64,000 nucleotides of DNA. It comes from Limnomonas spitsbergensis. Taxonomy: Eukaryota; Chlorophyta; Chlorophyceae; Chlamydomonadales. The position numbers and the translations under genes are program-made. Below are positions 32,900 through 44,800 of this stretch, in pieces. The stretch spans positions 3,694,001 to 3,758,000 of the forward strand of contig JAYJMM010000036.1 in the NCBI GenBank assembly GCA_037349105.1, written 5' to 3'. Position 1 is the stretch's first letter, and the number at the start of each line of letters is the position of its first letter. A model generated the notes under the pieces. That model was not told the DNA's origin and did not search any database. It saw only the letters and a program-made list of their open reading frames with translations.

Positions 32900-35800
32900 A
32901 TGACAGACGTAGATCTAAATCCCGATAGGCACCAGCACCCTGATGCCCAACGGAGAAGTGGGCGTCTGAGGGGGCTGGAGCCGGGTGTAAACCTGATGGA
33001 GGCTAGTGATGAGCTAGCTGCAGAAGCACTGTTGGTGGCGGCAAAGCTGGCAGGGCCAGTGGAACCGCCCGCAGGAAGCTGCAAGGTGCCAGAGCCGGGT
33101 CGCGTACCGCCCAGAGAGGCAGGGGCGCAGGCAGACGGCTCAGCGCTGGTGACGCGCAAAGGCATCGGCCGAGGGGGTCCAGTGCCCGCCGATTTCAGGG
33201 GCAGCCTGGAATTCGAGCAGTGGCAGACTCAGGCTGGAACACCAGAGCTGATTTTGGATCAAGCAACAGAGGTGTCACAGAGCTGTGACACGCGGCAGAG
33301 CTGCGAGCCCAAGGCCACGCCCCAGCAGAATCCGCCCAGGGTGGCCAGGGTTGCGCAACGGGTCAACGAACCCAGTCAGCCGGATCAAAGGGCCGAGGAA
33401 GCCGCAGCACCAAGAGAGGTTGCAGGCTGTGATAAAGCCTGCCCAGACAAACAGCGAATGAAAGCAGAGGAAATGGAGGCCAGGAGTATGCCTGCAGGGG
33501 TCAAACACGAGGAAGCTGAGCCCCAGCCAGCAGCGGGCAGGCAGAGCTCGCAGGTCGGCAAGGAAAGGGAAAAGTCAGCTGTGCCGGTAGGAAATCCCTG
33601 GGCTGACCAAATATCCGAGGAAGAACTGTCAGACCCAGTTCAAGAAGAGAAGGGGCAGCAGTCTAAGACAGGACTGCGCCCAAGGCAGCAGCTGCGACCG
33701 CGCAGGGTGCTGGTCAGAAGAGGAGCTGGATCCACAGTCTACGGGACGCCGCTGTCCAGGTTTCCGCCCAGTGTGGGCAGACCTGTGCAGAAATCCAAGG
33801 AGGGATCTAGCAGCCTGACGCAGAGAGACGACAGCCACAAGGAAATCCTGCGAGGATTTTTTCACGATCCATCAGGAGCGCAGGATACCAGCCCGAGTGA
33901 GCCAGAGCGCCCCAGGGCTGGGGGAGCAGTGTGCGGCGAAAAGGAGTCAGAAGTACATATGCAGCCGATCGGTTGGACAGGAATTTTGCAGTGGGCAACG
34001 GATCTGTGGAAGCAAGTTTGCTCCAGGACGTTCCTGCATTTCCAGGACCAGGTCACAGCTATTGAGGAGTTCAAGGCCCATCATCTGCGGGGATGGGCAA
34101 CAAAGGCCATGCTGGGTATCCCCCACACAGGGCAGGACAGGGCAACGCTGTTAGCCGCTCTTGGACAGGTGTCCAAGGGAAGGGCGGGACGCGAAGCAGC
34201 ACTGGCTGTTAAGGCCTTCGCAGACGAGTGGTGCAACGAGGTAACAGGAAATCAAGTGGAACCTGGATCCGAGCCGGAAGAGGAGGAGGACCAGGCATGG
34301 GAAGGATTTGAAACAGCAGTGCAGCGACCGGAGGAGCTCAGGGAGGTGCAAAGGTGGCAGCAGCAGGCAAGAGCCGCGCCAACCCCGGCACTCAGATCAG
34401 AGGCCTTCGAGGTCAGCAGCGAGCCAAGCCTCAGGGGGCGACCAAGGGGCAGGGAAGCGCCCAGAGCCAGCAGTCCAGCCGCCAGCGAAAGGGCGGAGTT
34501 GACTAGCCGATCACTCGCCAGGATGGCAGAGCAAGGCACAGCAACACGCAGAGCAAGCAGGCAAGAGTCTTATGCGTTGCTACGCATAGTCGAGGACAAA
34601 GAGAACACATGCCAGGAAACCCAGGTGGATTACATCAAGGAATTCCTGAGGAACAGGCAGGCGGGCACAGCAAGTGGAGCCAGGAGGAATGAGCCTGCAG
34701 GCAGCGCACGGAGCAGTGGTCCAAGAATGCAGGAAGCCAGAGAGGAAACGCAGTCTGATTCCTATGCCAGGAATTACACAGGCGGGACGCAGCCAGGTTG
34801 GCATAGCCAGGAGCAGCCCAGAGGGCAGGCAGACGGCAGGGAACATCCAAGCCAGCATAGCCAGGAGCCGCCCAGAGAGCAGGCAGATGGCAGGGAACAG
34901 CCAAGCCAGCAAAGCCAGGAGCAACCCAGGGGACCAGCGGAACACAGCAGAGGGGTGAGGCATGAGCAAGACCAGGAGCTGCCCAGGGGACAGGCAGAGC
35001 CGGGCAGAGCGCAGTCTTGGAGGCCTGGCTCTGACAGCAGACCAGGCAGAGGCGAATCAGAACGGCTGCCACCCGAGGGAAGTAGAAGCTCTGCAGGAAG
35101 GGCAGGCAGGCAGCCATCACGAGAAGATCATGATCAGGAGGAGGATTATTACAGACACAACAGATACCATTCAGGTCGCAGCCCATCGAGGGGCGGTGGT
35201 GGAGGATCTAGGTCGCGGTCAGAATCAGTTGATTCGGGACCAGGAGGAGTGGACAGACGCAGGCCAGGAGCCAGGCAGGAGTCCAGCGACCAGGAAATGA
35301 AGAGGCTCGAGAGGGAGCAGGCAAGGGTGAACCTGCAGCTGCAGCAGCAAATGGTCCTGCAGCTGGCAGGGGTAGCCAAATTCACCAAAATTCCAGCCAT
35401 CCAAGGCAACGTGCCAGTGTTGGATATGTCGCACCCAGGCGCGGTTGCAGCCAGGAAATATTGCCAGGCATGTGGATATTGGGGATCGCACAACAGGCTG
35501 GCACTGTCAGATGACCCGCCAGCGCTGGCTGTGGTGGCCGGAGAAATAGCTGGGTCGTGCCAGTCGCCATCAGCCATGACGATGTTGGTGAAATCACTGG
35601 TCAAGCTATGGGACAGCAAGCCGGCTAGCGTGGGGCCACTGATGGTAGCCATCAGGGCGGCGCCCCATGCAGGAGACAGGGCTGCCAGAGAAGCAGAAAG
35701 GATAAGGGGGATGTGGGTTGCCCCAGCAGAGGAGCAGTGTTGTGAAGCCTCGCTGCTAACCTTGTGGATCAAAGTGGTTCAAGCAGAGGTGGGAAAGCCA

Positions 35801-38800
35801 ACCTCGGATGAGAGGACAGCCATTTCCAACCTCAGGCTAGGGGTGAAGACCACTCTTGACCCTGACGTCAAGCCAGAGGAGACGGTGGAAGCATTTGCTC
35901 ACAGAGTGCTGTCGACAGCAGAGTTGCTGCAGATCTCAAGGGATGCAGTGGACCACTTTGGCAGGAGGCACTCGGTCTCGCATCTGTTCCATGATGGACT
36001 TCCAGCGCTCGCTAAGGCCAAACTGAGCAAGTTTGTTATGACCGTCCCAGGGTACCTCAGCATGACAGACGAAGATCAGATTGCAGTACTCACACAGCAG
36101 GTGGTGCTGTGGGAAAAGTTTGCCCTGGAAATGGGGGATCTAGGAGGCGCAAGCCTCAAACAGATGGCCAGTGGGCCTGGCCAGGGGGAGGCGCAGTCCA
36201 ACAGAACAAGGAAGGAGAGAACAGGACAATGGGAGATGCGGACACGCCTTGAAGGGGCAGGGAACCCCGCAGGAGCAGCAGCTGCCCAGCAACAGCGGAG
36301 TGACAAACCCAGAGGAGTTACCTGGGCAGATCAATCAGGAGCACCAAATTACAGCGCAGAAGGCGCTGCATGGGCAGTCAAGGCATGCTACCAGTGTGGT
36401 AGCACGGCGCACCTGGCCAGGGATTGCAGGGCGCCCAGACCCAGGGATGAGCGCAGGCCGACGCCACTTGTTGCTGACATTACAGCTGGGCAGTCCAGGC
36501 CGCAGCAGCAGCAGTACCCGCTCCCACCAAGGCCGCAGCAGATTCAGCCTGCAGGCAGACCGTACGAGCGGAATCAAAACAACAGGCAGTACCAACGGCC
36601 AGGGCCTGGCCAGGGGGGTCAGGCTCAGCAAGCAGCACACGTGTCTCACCTAAGCAGCCCAACGGGGCAAGCCGAGCCAGAGGGCTGGCAACAGACTATG
36701 GCAGAGATGCTCAGCGAGTCTGTAGCACTCATGACGCAGGTTGGGCTAGTGCCCAAATCCGCAGGATTCAAGCAGGCGGCTCACAACGCTCGTCCTAGGT
36801 CATTCTTGCCAGAACCCTGTCCGGAGGAGGAACCTGAGCAAAGGCTCGTGGAACCTGCCTCCAGGAAGGGAGCAAAGAGACTGGTTTTGAGCAAATTAGC
36901 TGACGATATGTCTGACATCCGACTGCAGGTGTTCAAGTTGAACGAGAGGCTGACGGCGCTGTCATTCACCACTATGCCCATGGGTTCAGAAGACCACAGG
37001 GGTAAGGCCAGTAAGGGCAGGCAGGAAAGCAAGGTGGTCACAGCTGCACCAAGGCTGCAGTATTTTAAGAACGACAGAAGCAACCTGGAGCAATGTGTGG
37101 GCCTAATGGTCAAAGGAAAGGTCCTGGTGGCACAGAAGGCCCTCATGGACTCAGCGTGCTCCTGTCATGTGATCACAGTCAACATCGCAGAACAGTTAGT
37201 CGCCATGGGGGCAGAGCTGATCAGGACGGATGAGAAGATCCGCACGACAGACAATGCAGGGGCAGATCTGTATGGGGTGCTGTTCATTTATGTGGTGTAC
37301 GGATATGGAGGGCCCAATGCTATTATGGAACCCACGGTGGTCAGGGTCGTAAAAACACCGCCCGATGCATACGAACACTTGGTGGGGAACCCAGAGTTTC
37401 TCAAGTACAATGGGGTTTTAGAGGCAGCAGGAAGGCTGACATTACGCCCCAGAGATGGCCCCCAGACAGTACGAAGGGTCAGGGACCTGACGCTGCCGTT
37501 GGTCCTAGCATCCCCAGCAGGGGGGTACCAGGCAGCAGCAGTAGCATGGGCAGGAATCCGGTGTGGATTTGCAGAACGTGAAAGGTGGCCCGCGGCCAGG
37601 GTAGAGGAAGAACACGAGCCGCTCTTACAGCACGCCATGGCCACACACGCAGGTGCCGCCATGAGGACTGACCAGAAGGTGGGACAGAGTCGCGGAACAG
37701 CCGCAGGTGCAGGCAGAAGCACCGCAGATGCGGGCAGGAGCAGCCGTAAGGACCCGCAGGAGACTGTGCCCAGGCCGCGCCAGTGCGGGCAAACGCAGGC
37801 TGCAGTGCCCAGGGAGGGCAAGGTGGGCGCCAAGGCCGCTGCGTCACTATCGGGCCAGGCAGCAGCACAGGCAGTGGCCACTGCTGAGTTAGCAATGGCA
37901 CTCAAGGCAGAGTCAAGGCCGGAATACGAAAAGGAGGTCATTAGGAGATGTATGGAGACAAGCCCGCGCTACCCATGTGTCTTGTGCGGAGAACCTGGCC
38001 AGCACTCAACAGAGGAGTGTGAACAGAGGATCCGGGAGATACTGCAGAAGCCTGCGGCAGGCCCCGCAGCCCAGGGGACATCACCAGGGGCCAAAGGGCG
38101 GGTAGGCTTTGGAGGAGCCGCAGCAGCAAGAGCTGCGTCAGTAGGACCCAGCAGGCACTCGGAGGCGCAGGTGCCTGGCAAAGGCGAGAGGGCCAGTGCG
38201 GCTGACGGGGGCGGTAGGGAAGACGCCCCGGCAGCAGCAGAAGGAACGCAAGGGATCCCAGCAAACCGCGGACAGGAGGAGCCTGTCGGCAGGGAGGAGA
38301 GGGAAGTATCAGAGGAATCAGAGGAGGAAGAGGTCCATGATCGAAGGACCCCGAAGTACATACGGGTGCTGAGGCTGCAGCAACAAGTAGAGTTACTGCA
38401 GCACGACGTCAAGGCAAGGGAAGAGCTGCTGTACCGCCAGGCGGCTGCAACAATTGAATACCTGAGGTTGCAGCAGGTCAGGTGGACAGGCCTCCAGGAC
38501 GCCAATATACGGCTCACGGAGGTACAACGGCAATACATCTTGCGTGCAGACCAGCTGCGAGCGCTGTACGTCAACCTGGGGAGCCAGCAGACAGGAGAGC
38601 AGCTGCAGTCCGCAATCCCAGGTGACCCGGCGCTGGCAGAGCATATGGCAGCCATGTTTCAAACTGCGAAGGAGTTCGCGGAGGAGGACGAGAGCCTGAG
38701 CCAGGAGAAGCTGCAGGACCAGGAGCAGCAAGCCACCGGTCAGCAAGAACCAGGGGGCAGTGGTGGGGCCAGGCAGGCCAGCGGGGAAACGCGAGTGCGG

Positions 38801-41800
38801 CACAGGGGGGCAACCCCAGATGACGCCGTGCATACAGTAGCCAGGGAGCGCAGCAGGAGCGCGCAGAGGGCTCGCAGTGCAGAACGCCGCGGGGCGGTGC
38901 CTACACCAGAGGCGCGAACCCAGCGGCCAGACCGCGATGATAGCTTCGACAGGCCTAGCGGCAGGAGGCAGCAGTCACCCAGCGGGAATCGTGGGAGCCA
39001 GCCCAGGGGCAGGTCGCAAGAGCGAGGCACAGGTAGCCACGCCAGGCCATACCAGCTAGAACAGAGAATGCAGGATAGAGGGGGAACCTCCAACCAGAGT
39101 CCGCCGGGCAGGGCCCAGGCAGGGCGCAGCGTGATGGGGGGACAAAGGATTGTCCTCGGACCCCGCGATGGGGGGGTGTGCTTCAACTGTCAAAAGCCAG
39201 GGCACTTCGCTAGCGCGTGCCCAGAGCAGGGAGAGGCCTCGCAGCCTGGCGACAGCAGCCGGTTTGACCGATCACGGGCAGCAGGAGGCCCGGAAAGGAG
39301 CTGGGGAGTCAGAGGACCAGGCAGGAGCCAGGAGGCGTCAGAAGACAGCATGAGGCGAGCTTACGAGGCCGCCAAGGAGGTCTCCTTTGAAGAGTGGAAA
39401 AGGCAGCAGGAGACAGCTGGACCGAGTGAGCTGCCAGGCCCGCCAGGACGGCCGGGACCAGCGGGGCAGTCTTACAACTCCAGGTGGGTCAGCCAGGAGA
39501 GGCACACGTGCATGATGTCGGTCCATGAAGGGTTTGGGCAGAACGCAGCAGCTCGGGGTGTGAGCTACCAGGCCGCAGCAATGCCGGTAACATTCCAGGT
39601 GGTGCCAGAGGGGCAGGTGGCCCAGCAAAGGCACCACTGGCAGATGGTGGTAGAGGCCCTAGCCATGAATCACTATGGTACACGACCCGCAGGGTCAGCC
39701 AGGTCTATGGCACATGCCGTGGAGTTTCTCAGGAACCTCCAGCAAAGAGGATGCCCGGCCCCATGTGAGGGGTGGCCTGGCATTCTCCAGCAGTTTCTCG
39801 ACAAAGAATGGGACATCTACAATGACCAGATGGATGAGTTTGAGAGGATAGAGCAAGAGGCAGGACTCCAGCACAGGGTAGACGGGTGGGAAACCAGTTC
39901 CAGTGAGGACGGCACCAACGACTCAGAGGAAGGCCATGAGCCTCAAGCTCCTGTGGCAGCGCGTGAGGAAGAAGCTGCCATGCCCTGCCCAGGTACCCCG
40001 GAGGGCAACGCGGACACAGGCGTCGGGGTAGCGGTAGCAGCCGCCGGGACCCGGAATGGGCTCAGCAGGCAGGATCACCACCCAGGGGCCAAGGGGGCGG
40101 CAGCTATGAGTCCAGAGGACACTACGGCGGGGGCCGTTAGGACCCATCACAGTACCACCTCTCGGTCCAGCGCGGCCAGATGGGAGGAAGAGGACAGAGG
40201 GCTGCAGAGCAGCCGCAGCAGGGGCGAGAGGCCCGCTGCAGGGAATGAGGATTCCCAGTTCATCCAGGCCGGTACAGGGCGCCGGGGCCGGTCGGGCAGC
40301 AGAGGGCGGGCTCGCCCTGAGCCAGACCTGCCGAGATTGCCAGAAAGCAGGTGCTTCGTACAATGGTACCGCCTGGGGGAAGAAATGCCAGAGGCATCGT
40401 CTTCAGAAGCTATGATCACTCTGCCAGCGCAGTCCAAGGATGGGCTTTGTAGGTTGCAGAACCACAGGCTCCTGGAGGACAGGTCGCACACGTGCGTCAA
40501 CATAGCGGCAGCCATGCAGGCAGTGGCCAGACTGATCTTTCCATGGGACGCGGTGACAGCAGTCCTGCTGGGTGCAGCACTCAAGGGGTTCATCCAGCCC
40601 AGCACAAGGATGGAGGTTTATATGCAGAGGGGATGGTCACGGCACCCCATCTACGCATCCTGCGTCAGCGAGATGGTGGAGCTAGCCGTCAAAGAAGGCA
40701 TCACAGCAGTAGCCGCAGCCGACAGGGCGCACCCAGACGTGCCGGATAGCGCGCGCACCGAGGGGGCGTGGCAGGGTGCACAGCCCGGGTTCATGCGCAC
40801 GCCATGGGCAGAAGACTGCGCCCACCAGTTGATGGAGCATTCCGCCCTCAGAGACCGCGCCTTCTATGTGCCAGTGCAGGCCTTCAGAGAGCACGGACGG
40901 GGTGACAGGCCCGAGGATGGAGCCCACAGCGGGGCAGGGCTGTGCCATGCCGATAGGCCACGGCGGTGTGAGGCCACAGTTGAGGCATCGGTCACCATCC
41001 CCAGGATGGTCGCAGGGCAAGCTGTACCATGGGGAATGGACCCGGGGGAGGCCAGGGCAGCCATCCCAGTTCAGCAGCTGGTAACTTACTACTACGAGGA
41101 GCTGGAAGAGGGAGAGATGCCGGTGTCAGCAGCATGGATCCACATGCATGCGTCGCGGGATGATATGCCAGTCTTCCTGTTCGCCAGGTGCGAAGGGAAC
41201 GTGGCGATCACCAGGTATGCATCAGTCGACGAGGCAGCATTCCACGCGCACACGCACGCCAGGGGAGCAGACCCAGCAACATGGGCAGTCATGCTCATGG
41301 CGTTGCAACGGGTTCTGCTCCCGGGACAGCTGTCAGCAGCCATGCGGCACGTCTGGGGCGTGGATGATCAGTGGGCGCCGCTGGAAATGACAGACTGCCC
41401 CACATGGCCATATGGGGCCCAGAGGTCGCCAGCGGATGGACCCATGTGGGAAGACGAAGAGGAGTTCGCGCGCTCGCCGTTCGCAGTGGAACGGTTAGAA
41501 GCGTGCGTGCACCAGTGGGTGCGCTGGGAGAGAAGAGCGTGGCGCGACAACAGGGCCAGCAGCGCGGTCCCGTATTGGCAGGCAAACGGCATGACAGTAC
41601 AGCTGTGGAGGCAGGCGCACCCGGCAGGAGTGCGCACTCTGCACCCCCTGTTCAGAGGAGCAAGGGCGGATACCTACATGCAGGAGCTGGAGGAGCTGAG
41701 GACTCAGCCTGTGCCGGGGCGCTGGATGGTGGGCAGATGGGGTTCCCACCATTGGGACCCCGCTTCCATCACTGACGGGCCAATCCAGGACACATACCAG

Positions 41801-44800
41801 GAGCCAACAGAGCAGGGCCATGTCGCCTTTGTCACCACTCTCGGGGCAACAGCATCCTCTTGGGAGTGGCTGGAGCCCATGGAGGACATGGAGGTGTCAG
41901 CCCTGGAGGCTGAGACCGGGGATTGGGCGGAGCCCCAGACAGTCCCGGACAGTGCCAGCCATGAGGACAGGGGGCTGCTGGAAGAGGAGAATGAAGACCC
42001 TTCGGAAGGGCCACCATCACTGGTGCAGGATTCAGAATCGGAGGATGAGTGGGGCGCTGACAGAAGCCCGTGCCCAGCAAGGATCAGCCTCACAAGAGCT
42101 GATACCGGGGATGCAAATGGGATGGAAGAGCCGGCCAGCGCAGGCCCTGGACCAGGGAGTCCAGTGTGGGGCCGCGAGGAGGACTTGGTACAACTACGGC
42201 AGGAATGGATGCGCGAGGTTGCTCAGGAGCAAGCAGCCATGGAAGAGCGCAGAACCAGGAGAGCCGAGATAGAACGCAGCAGCAAGGCCGCGCTAGAGGA
42301 GACGGCACACAAGGTCACAGTAGGGGTGAACCCGCAGCAGGCAGCAGACCAGTGCGCTGGCGAGCCCAAGGGGGCAGCAGCAGGCAAGGCGAACGGCAGG
42401 AGCCCAGGGGACGCACAGATCAGCCCGCCAGCACAGGCAGCAGCAAGGGAGCCTTGGGGCGATCCAGCAGCATACAGCACGGAACGCTGGGTGGCAGTGC
42501 TCAGACACTTCGGGGATGAGCTAGACGTGCTAAGAAGGCAGGAAATGGGGCAGCAAGAGGCAAGCCAGGAGGCTAGCCTAGTTTTCAGGCTCAGAATGCT
42601 GCCACAGCCCGATCCGAACCCCAGGATGGGAGGTTACAGCAGGGCGGTCAGGGAGCTACAGGAGGAACTGACGGAGAGAATATCAGCCCTCAACAGGATG
42701 GGGGCAAAGGGAGTGGACACCCAACAGCCGTCGGACAGCCGGAGCAGCCAGGCGTACACCAGCAGGGGGGAGGCCCTTGCAAGGAGGGCTGCCAGCGCTA
42801 GGGCAACCTTGCGACAGGGCTGTGGGCCTGAGGAGCCCGCGGGTGCCGGCAGCAGCACGACTGTGCAGCGCGCCATTCACAGGCAGGAGCGGCTGGCACA
42901 GGGCAGCACAGGTCAGATACCAAGAGCAGGGCCAGAAAGGGCTGGTGCGGCTTGGACTGACGCTGCCGAGTTGCGGGGGAAAAAGTCCAAAAAGGCTAGG
43001 CGGCGCGCGGGAAAGGCGCAGAGGGCAGCCGAGGACAGGAACCGTGGCAGCAGACCAGGAATGGACTGCCCAGTCCTGCCACTCAGGATCAGCCAGGTGG
43101 ATCTGGAGATCACATGGGCCAGTGGGCAGCAGAGGCCGGCGCAGAGCGCAGAGCCAGGCGCACAGCCCGCAGAACACCTACCGCAGAAACCCACGAGGCA
43201 GATACCAGCTTGCAGAGGACTTCTCACCTGTACAGCATTTAAGGGGATCCTTACGGGGGCGCTCCAGCTGATACTGGTGTGGCTCCTGCTGTCAGTATGT
43301 GTGCCAGGGGCGCGAGCCACCGGGCAGGGCGTGCGAGGAGGAGGATTTACAGCAGGCCAAGGGGCTTTTGTGTCTGGACAAGAGGCAGCAGCAAAGCTGT
43401 CGTCTGGATGGTTGCGCCCGCCAGCAGTCATTCCCATGGGGGGTGCCAGCAGGAGGGGTGCCTGCAGCCAGCAGGAGAGCTGGCAAAGGGGCAACGACAC
43501 TGGCAGGGAAGAGCCGCCCGCGGAGGACGACCCGCAGGCGGCTGAGATGATCGACATGTTCCAGCCGGGGGGAGTCGTGGAGCCGCCCGCGGCGTACGTC
43601 AAAACCAAGGAGGGGTGGCTGCTGGGCCAGCACCCCGACTTCACTGCGGCACAACAGGAGAGCCTGGAGCAAAGCCTCAGGGATCGCCAAGGAGCGTTCG
43701 CTTACTCCATGGAGGATCTGCCTGGCTACTGCGGCACGCAGGGTGAGTTTACACTGGCTTTAGAAGACGAGGTCAGTTCGTGCTTTCAGAAGTCCAGGGA
43801 TATGCCGCCGCCCAAAGCAGCCATTTTTAAAGAAAAGTGCCAGCCAATGATACAGGCAGGTATTATCGTCAAAGTACCCCAGGGGGGGCCTATCAAGTTT
43901 GCGGCCAACTCAGTAGTAGCAGCCAAGAAGAGTGCTGAGACTGGGGAGTGGACTGACCACCGGATAGCGCACGATATGCGCAGGTTAAACCTGCGTACGG
44001 CTAAGCAGGAGTTTGCAATCCCCAGGATGGAGACCATTTTTCAGAACCTGGGAACTGCCAAGATATTCAGCAAGGTTGATCTCCGGTCGGGGTTCATGCA
44101 GATCCCTATAAAGGTCGAGGACCAGCCTAAGACAGCTTTCTGGATGGGCCCTGAGCTTTGGATGTACACAAAGCTCAACTTCGGTCTGCGCAATGGACCT
44201 CCCTTCTTTCAGCGTATGATGGAAGAGGAGATTGCCAGGGCAGGCCTGAGTGCGTTCTGCGTGGCATTCATTGATGATCTGCTAGTGTACAGTGACACAC
44301 CGGCAGAACACATCAGGCATGTGGAGCTGATGTTAGACATGCTCCACAGTGTAGGATTAAGGGCGCACCCCGACAAGTCCCTGTTTGGGTGTGCAACGGT
44401 AGAGTACCTGGGTCACAATGTGTCGGCCCAGGGGCTCACGCCACACGCAGCCAAGATAGCAGCGGTTATGGCGCTGCCAGAGCCCACATCGGTGAAAAAC
44501 ATTCAGGAGGTCATGGGATTCTTGAATTTCTACCGGTGCTACATCCCGGATTTCTCGAAAAAGGCGGCATGCATCAACGCATTGCTGGTCAAGGGGGTCC
44601 CGTTTGTGTGGGGGCCAGAGCAGTCGCAGGCGTTCCAGTTGATCAAAACAGAGATGTGCGAGGGAGGAAGAGTTCTGCGCAGGCCAGATTACAGTGGGAC
44701 AGGGCCAGACGGCAAGGGGCCGCCGAGACCATTCTTGCTGTACACAGATTTCTCTAAGCAGGGCATAGGTGCCGTGCTAGGACAGTGTGACGACAGCGGG

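Noticed and set aside
34600..43600. Many long minus-strand and alternative-frame ORFs across the Gypsy element
   Set aside because: GC-rich repetitive codons of the polyprotein leave other frames open; none shows an independent domain.
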